Assembly (NCBI GenBank): GCA_020634935.1 | Contig: JACKAT010000094.1 | Span: forward strand, 1-9,017 | DNA length: 9,017 nucleotides | From: Anaerolineales bacterium | Lineage (GTDB): Bacteria; Chloroflexota; Anaerolineae; 4572-78; J111 | Direction: 5' to 3' | Shown here: one piece after another, positions 6,148 to 9,017 of the stretch | Position numbering within the stretch: position 1 is the first letter of the stretch | How the letters are laid out: every line of letters starts with the position of its first letter | The notes under the pieces: generated by a model | What the model saw: the letters and a program-made list of their open reading frames with translations, nothing else | Databases searched by the model: none | Told to the model about the DNA's origin: nothing | Made by a program: the position numbers and the translations under genes

Positions 6148-7995
6148 GTGAATTTAAAATTACGTCTTAGATATTTTTCGGTAATCTCATTCATCGTTGT
6201 TGTGTCGATGACGCTGGCGGCTTGTGGGGCCGCCACCGCACCGGAGCCAGCTCCGGCCGAGGCTGAGCCGCAAGAAGAAGCCCAACCGGCCGAGGCCGGG
6301 GCGACTGAAGCGGAAGCGCCGGCTGAGGAAGACGCCGCCGCTGAAGAGACGAGCGAAGACGAACAAATTTCGGAAGCGGCCAAGGCTTCGGAAGAGTCAG
6401 ATATTACCAAAGAACTGGATTTAGGCGCGACCGTTGTCAGTGACGAGGAAGTGACCAGCCCGCGCGATTCTGAATTGTTCGGCGGTGAATACCGCAGCGT
6501 CTCAACCTCCGATGCAGTTAGTTTTCACCCCTATTTGATTTCCGACTCCGCTTCGCGGGGGTATGCCAGCACCGTCTACTACAGCGGCTTGCTGCGCTAT
6601 GATGAGAATACAATGGAGCTTATCCCCAATTGGGCTGAAAGCTACTCCATTTCCGATGACGGCCTGACTTTCACCTTTGTCCTGCACGACGGTCTGAAGT
6701 GGAGCGACGGCGAACCGCTAACCGCTTTCGACTACGAGTGGACCTATGAGCAGGCGATCAAACCGGAGAACGGTTATCCCTATCTGTCTCAGCTTGAGTT
6801 CATCAAGTCGGTTAAGGCGGTCGATGACCGGACGCTGGAGATCAACTTGGCCGAAGTCTACGCTCCGGCGTTGGGGCAGGTCGATTTGATTACGCCGCTG
6901 CCCAAGCATATCTGGGAAAAGCTGCCTTGGGATGATCCGGAGAAAAATCCCGAAATTCTTAGCCCTAGCGTGGTTTCCGGTCCCTACAAACTGGTCGAGT
7001 GGAAACGGGATCAGCACGCGATTTTTGAAGCTAACGAAAATTACTGGTATCACGGCGCGCCGAATATCGAACGCCAGGTGGTCGAAATTGTGCCTGATGG
7101 CGATGTGGCTTACCAAATGTTCAAATCCGGCGAGATCGACACCACCGATATTACCCCGGAAAACCTGGAAGATGCCAAACAGCTTGACAACGTCACCGTC
7201 TATGAGTGGTGGTCGGTTAGCGCCAGTATCAGTTTTGTCGGCCTGAATATGCGCGAGGGTTTCCCCACGTCAGATATCAACGTCCGGCATGCGCTCAATT
7301 ACGCGCTCGACAAAGACCTGCTCACCGAAGAGGTGATGTTAGGCCAGGCCCAACGGGTGTGCTCGATCTACCCCGAAACCTCCTGGGCCTTTACGCCCGA
7401 TGTGCCTTGCTACGACTATGATCCGGATCAGGCCGTCGAACTGCTGGCCGAGGCTGGCTACACCCTGCAAGACGATAAAATGGTCGATGAAAACGGCGAA
7501 CAGTTAACCCTGAATTTGCTCTACGGCCCCAACACCAACCAGACACGAGAGTTGATGGCCGTGATCATTCAGGATGAACTCGGCAAGATCGGGATCAACG
7601 TTGAAATTCAGGCGCTTGAATGGGCCAGCTTCCTGGAAGAGTTTCGCTCCGCCGAGCCGACCTGGGATCTGGTGCTGCTCAGCATCAACTCGACGCCTGA
7701 GCCGCATACCTCGTTCCCTTGGTGGCTGGAAGAGAACATTCCGGAGATGAACTTCTCGGCCTACATCAACAAAGATGTTGAGCGCCTGTTTGATGAAGCC
7801 GGCGCTACGTATGACCTCGACGTGCGCAAAGAAAAATATGGCGAGATTCAAAAGATTATCGCCGAAGACTCGCCCCGCATTTTCCTCTTCTTTAGCAAAT
7901 CTCGCAGCGGGCAGAACAACCGCATCAAAGGCATCGAACCGACCCGGCTGGGTATCGGCTGGAATGCGGAAGAGTGGTATATCCAAGAAGAGTAG
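6148..7995 (+). CDS. ABC transporter family-5 substrate-binding lipoprotein (copy 2)
   Basis: A 615-residue paralogue of the preceding binding protein, read from a GTG codon. The signal peptide ends in a canonical lipobox LAAC with Cys26, followed by an Ala/Glu/Pro linker to about residue 100. The SBP_bac_5 signature lies at 163-198 (AESYSISDDGLTFTF... LKWSDGEPLTAFDYEW). Long blocks match copy 1 exactly, for example PWDDPEKNPEIL, IFEANENYWYHG, EGFPTSDINVRHA and DKDLLTEEVMLGQA. The Cys pair is kept (405, 421). It lacks the 32-residue insertion near residue 440 and its linker is 11 residues longer. Divergence is greatest in stretches likely to contact ligand, such as ATWGGVLEPHISFTLF against LSINSTPEPHTSFPWW, so a shifted substrate range is plausible. 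It is the copy next to the permease and so the likelier main partner. Confidence 0.92.
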   Translation: MNLKLRLRYFSVISFIVVVSMTLAACGAATAPEPAPAEAEPQEEAQPAEAGATEAEAPAEEDAAAEETSEDEQISEAAKASEESDITKELDLGATVVSDEEVTSPRDSELFGGEYRSVSTSDAVSFHPYLISDSASRGYASTVYYSGLLRYDENTMELIPNWAESYSISDDGLTFTFVLHDGLKWSDGEPLTAFDYEWTYEQAIKPENGYPYLSQLEFIKSVKAVDDRTLEINLAEVYAPALGQVDLITPLPKHIWEKLPWDDPEKNPEILSPSVVSGPYKLVEWKRDQHAIFEANENYWYHGAPNIERQVVEIVPDGDVAYQMFKSGEIDTTDITPENLEDAKQLDNVTVYEWWSVSASISFVGLNMREGFPTSDINVRHALNYALDKDLLTEEVMLGQAQRVCSIYPETSWAFTPDVPCYDYDPDQAVELLAEAGYTLQDDKMVDENGEQLTLNLLYGPNTNQTRELMAVIIQDELGKIGINVEIQALEWASFLEEFRSAEPTWDLVLLSINSTPEPHTSFPWWLEENIPEMNFSAYINKDVERLFDEAGATYDLDVRKEKYGEIQKIIAEDSPRIFLFFSKSRSGQNNRIKGIEPTRLGIGWNAEEWYIQEE

Positions 7996-8002
7996 GCGAT
8001 GA

Positions 8003-8029
8003 GGGGTGTCTCGAAGTTTGGGACGCCCC
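8003..8029 (+). terminator. Hairpin terminator or attenuator between binding protein and permease
   Basis: Arms 8003-8012 and 8020-8029 form a 10-bp GC-rich stem (two G-U pairs) with a 7-nt loop, 7 nt after the stop at 7995. The tail TTAATTTATC is AU-rich. Partial termination here would give more binding protein than permease, a common arrangement in ABC import operons. Full termination would require a separate permease promoter, which I do not clearly see. Confidence 0.65.
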
Positions 8030-8047
8030 TTAATTTATCAATCGTAT

Positions 8048-8068
8048 CAGGTGACAGACAATCACCTG
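8048..8068. promoter_or_regulatory. Inverted repeat upstream of the permease, candidate operator
   Basis: CAGGTGA (8048-8054) and TCACCTG (8062-8068) are perfect complements 7 nt apart, 28 bp before the permease ATG. The half-site AGGTGA also occurs in the palindrome at 239-253, but with different spacing. It could be a regulator site or a small hairpin; nothing decides between them. Confidence 0.35.
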
Positions 8069-8096
8069 TTCTTAAGTGTATCTATAGGCTGGTGAG

Positions 8097-9017
8097 ATGT
8101 TAGCAAGATACATCATTCGACGTAGCGTCCAATCCTTTTTTCTGATCTGGTTATCAACCCTAATTGGTTTTATTATCTATCAAGCTGCGCCCGGCGGCCC
8201 GGTGCAATTTTTGGAAGACGATCCCAAAGCCACCAGCGCCGATGTTGAACGGCTGGCCACTTTATACGGGGTCAACCGGCCTATTGTTATTCAGTACATC
8301 GCCTGGCTGGCCGGCGAGGATTGGCTGCCGCACACTGAAACGTGGCGCAGCGGCCGCTGTCTGGCTGATCCAGATCGGTGCGGAAAGGGCATTATCCGGC
8401 TGGACTTCGGCAAATCCTTTTTCTTCAAAGGCCAGCCCGCTATCGATGTCATTGTCGAGCGGATGCCGGCCACCTTCATCCTGAGCGCGGCCAGCCTGTT
8501 GCTCAGCGTTATCGGCGGGCTGCCGTTGGGGGTTTACGCCGCGCTCAAACGGGGCAAGTTACCGGACCATATCATTCGCATTTCGACGGTACTGGTTAAT
8601 ACCGTGCCTCACTGGTGGTTGGGGCTGCTCCTGCTCATTTTCTTGGGCGGCTATTTAGGGCTGGTGCCGCTCAGCGGCATGTACACCATCGGCGACGGCT
8701 CGCTGCTCGACCGCCTGCATCACTTGGTCCTGCCGGCCACGGTCAGTGCGATTGGCGGCTGGATCGGTTTCTCCCGCATCCTGCGGTTCGAGATGTTGGA
8801 GGTTCTGAACCTGGACTATATTCGAACTGCCCGGGCCAAAGGGCTGTCGGAAAAAGCGGTCGTTTACGGCCATGCGCTCCGTAACGCCATTATGCCGTTT
8901 GTAACCGGTCTAAGTGGTATTTTCTTACTGGCGCTGTCCGGCTCGGTGCTGTTTGAAACGGTCTTTTCTTGGCCGGGGATGGGCCGGCTGTTCATCACTG
9001 CCGTCAACGCCCGCGAT
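8097..9017 (+). CDS. DppB/OppB-type ABC transporter permease, 3' end cut by window
   Basis: An ATG at 8097 opens 307 codons that run to the window end without a stop. Only the last part of the protein (probably one helix) is missing. The N-terminus MLARYIIRRSVQSFFLIW followed by a hydrophobic helix and 'QAAPGGPVQF' is typical of the first permease of dipeptide/oligopeptide importers (BPD_transp_1). Later landmarks are ERMPATFILSAASLLLSVIGG (121-141) and the ATPase-docking EAA loop DYIRTARAKGLSEKAVVYGH (240-259), followed by LRNAIMP. FETVFSWPGMGRL (286-298) is the conserved segment near the C-terminus. The outer loop (about 73-107) is longer than usual before DFGKSFF and contains two Cys (88, 95). 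Only a weak AGG at 8086-8088 precedes the ATG, consistent with low permease expression. Partner permease and ATPases are expected downstream. Confidence 0.92.
   Translation, partial: MLARYIIRRSVQSFFLIWLSTLIGFIIYQAAPGGPVQFLEDDPKATSADVERLATLYGVNRPIVIQYIAWLAGEDWLPHTETWRSGRCLADPDRCGKGIIRLDFGKSFFFKGQPAIDVIVERMPATFILSAASLLLSVIGGLPLGVYAALKRGKLPDHIIRISTVLVNTVPHWWLGLLLLIFLGGYLGLVPLSGMYTIGDGSLLDRLHHLVLPATVSAIGGWIGFSRILRFEMLEVLNLDYIRTARAKGLSEKAVVYGHALRNAIMPFVTGLSGIFLLALSGSVLFETVFSWPGMGRLFITAVNARD

Noticed and set aside
7504..7986. Minus-strand open frame of 160 codons opposite the second binding protein
   Set aside because: It lies wholly antisense to a well-supported gene, and a similar antisense frame exists opposite the first copy (5527-5820). 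It is a by-product of the codon use of the real gene.

Overview
The window looks like chromosomal DNA of moderate G+C from a bacterium that secretes many lipid- or membrane-anchored proteins. Its style recalls Chloroflexota (Anaerolineae-like): large family-5 solute-binding lipoproteins with long Ala/Glu/Pro linkers, an S49 protease beside a big anchored DUF4350-like protein, and palindromic intergenic repeats. The taxonomy is inferred from style, not from a marker gene.

Layout. (1) Positions 1-131, minus strand: the first 43 codons of a probable cation:proton antiporter. (2) Positions 132-501: a divergent AT-rich intergenic region with a 15-bp palindrome, a good sigma70-type promoter (364-391) and an AT-rich inverted repeat in the leader of the next gene. 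(3) Positions 502-3792: a tightly coupled pair. The first gene is a membrane-anchored SppA-like S49 peptidase. The second is a 788-residue anchored protein with two glutamine-amidotransferase-like domains and an acidic Gly/Asp/Asn repeat tail. A strong hairpin terminator follows. (4) Positions 3793-7995: two paralogous ABC substrate-binding lipoproteins in tandem. The first is bracketed by palindromic elements sharing the core AGACCTGACA, and a three-arm palindrome follows it. (5) Positions 7996-8096: a terminator/attenuator hairpin and an inverted repeat. (6) Positions 8097-9017: a DppB/OppB-type permease, open at the window end.

How it works together. The two binding proteins and the permease are the start of a peptide/nickel/oligosaccharide-type (family 5) ABC importer. 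The second permease and the ATPases should lie beyond 9017. The hairpin between binding protein and permease would favour excess binding protein. The SppA-like/DUF4350-like pair is a separate transcription unit. Both products are predicted to expose their domains outside the cytoplasmic membrane, so they may act together, but their task cannot be read from sequence.

I see no CRISPR array, tRNA, rRNA, transposase or prophage gene. The least explained parts are the SppA/DUF4350 pair, the binding-protein duplication with its 32-residue insertion, and the intergenic repeats around it.
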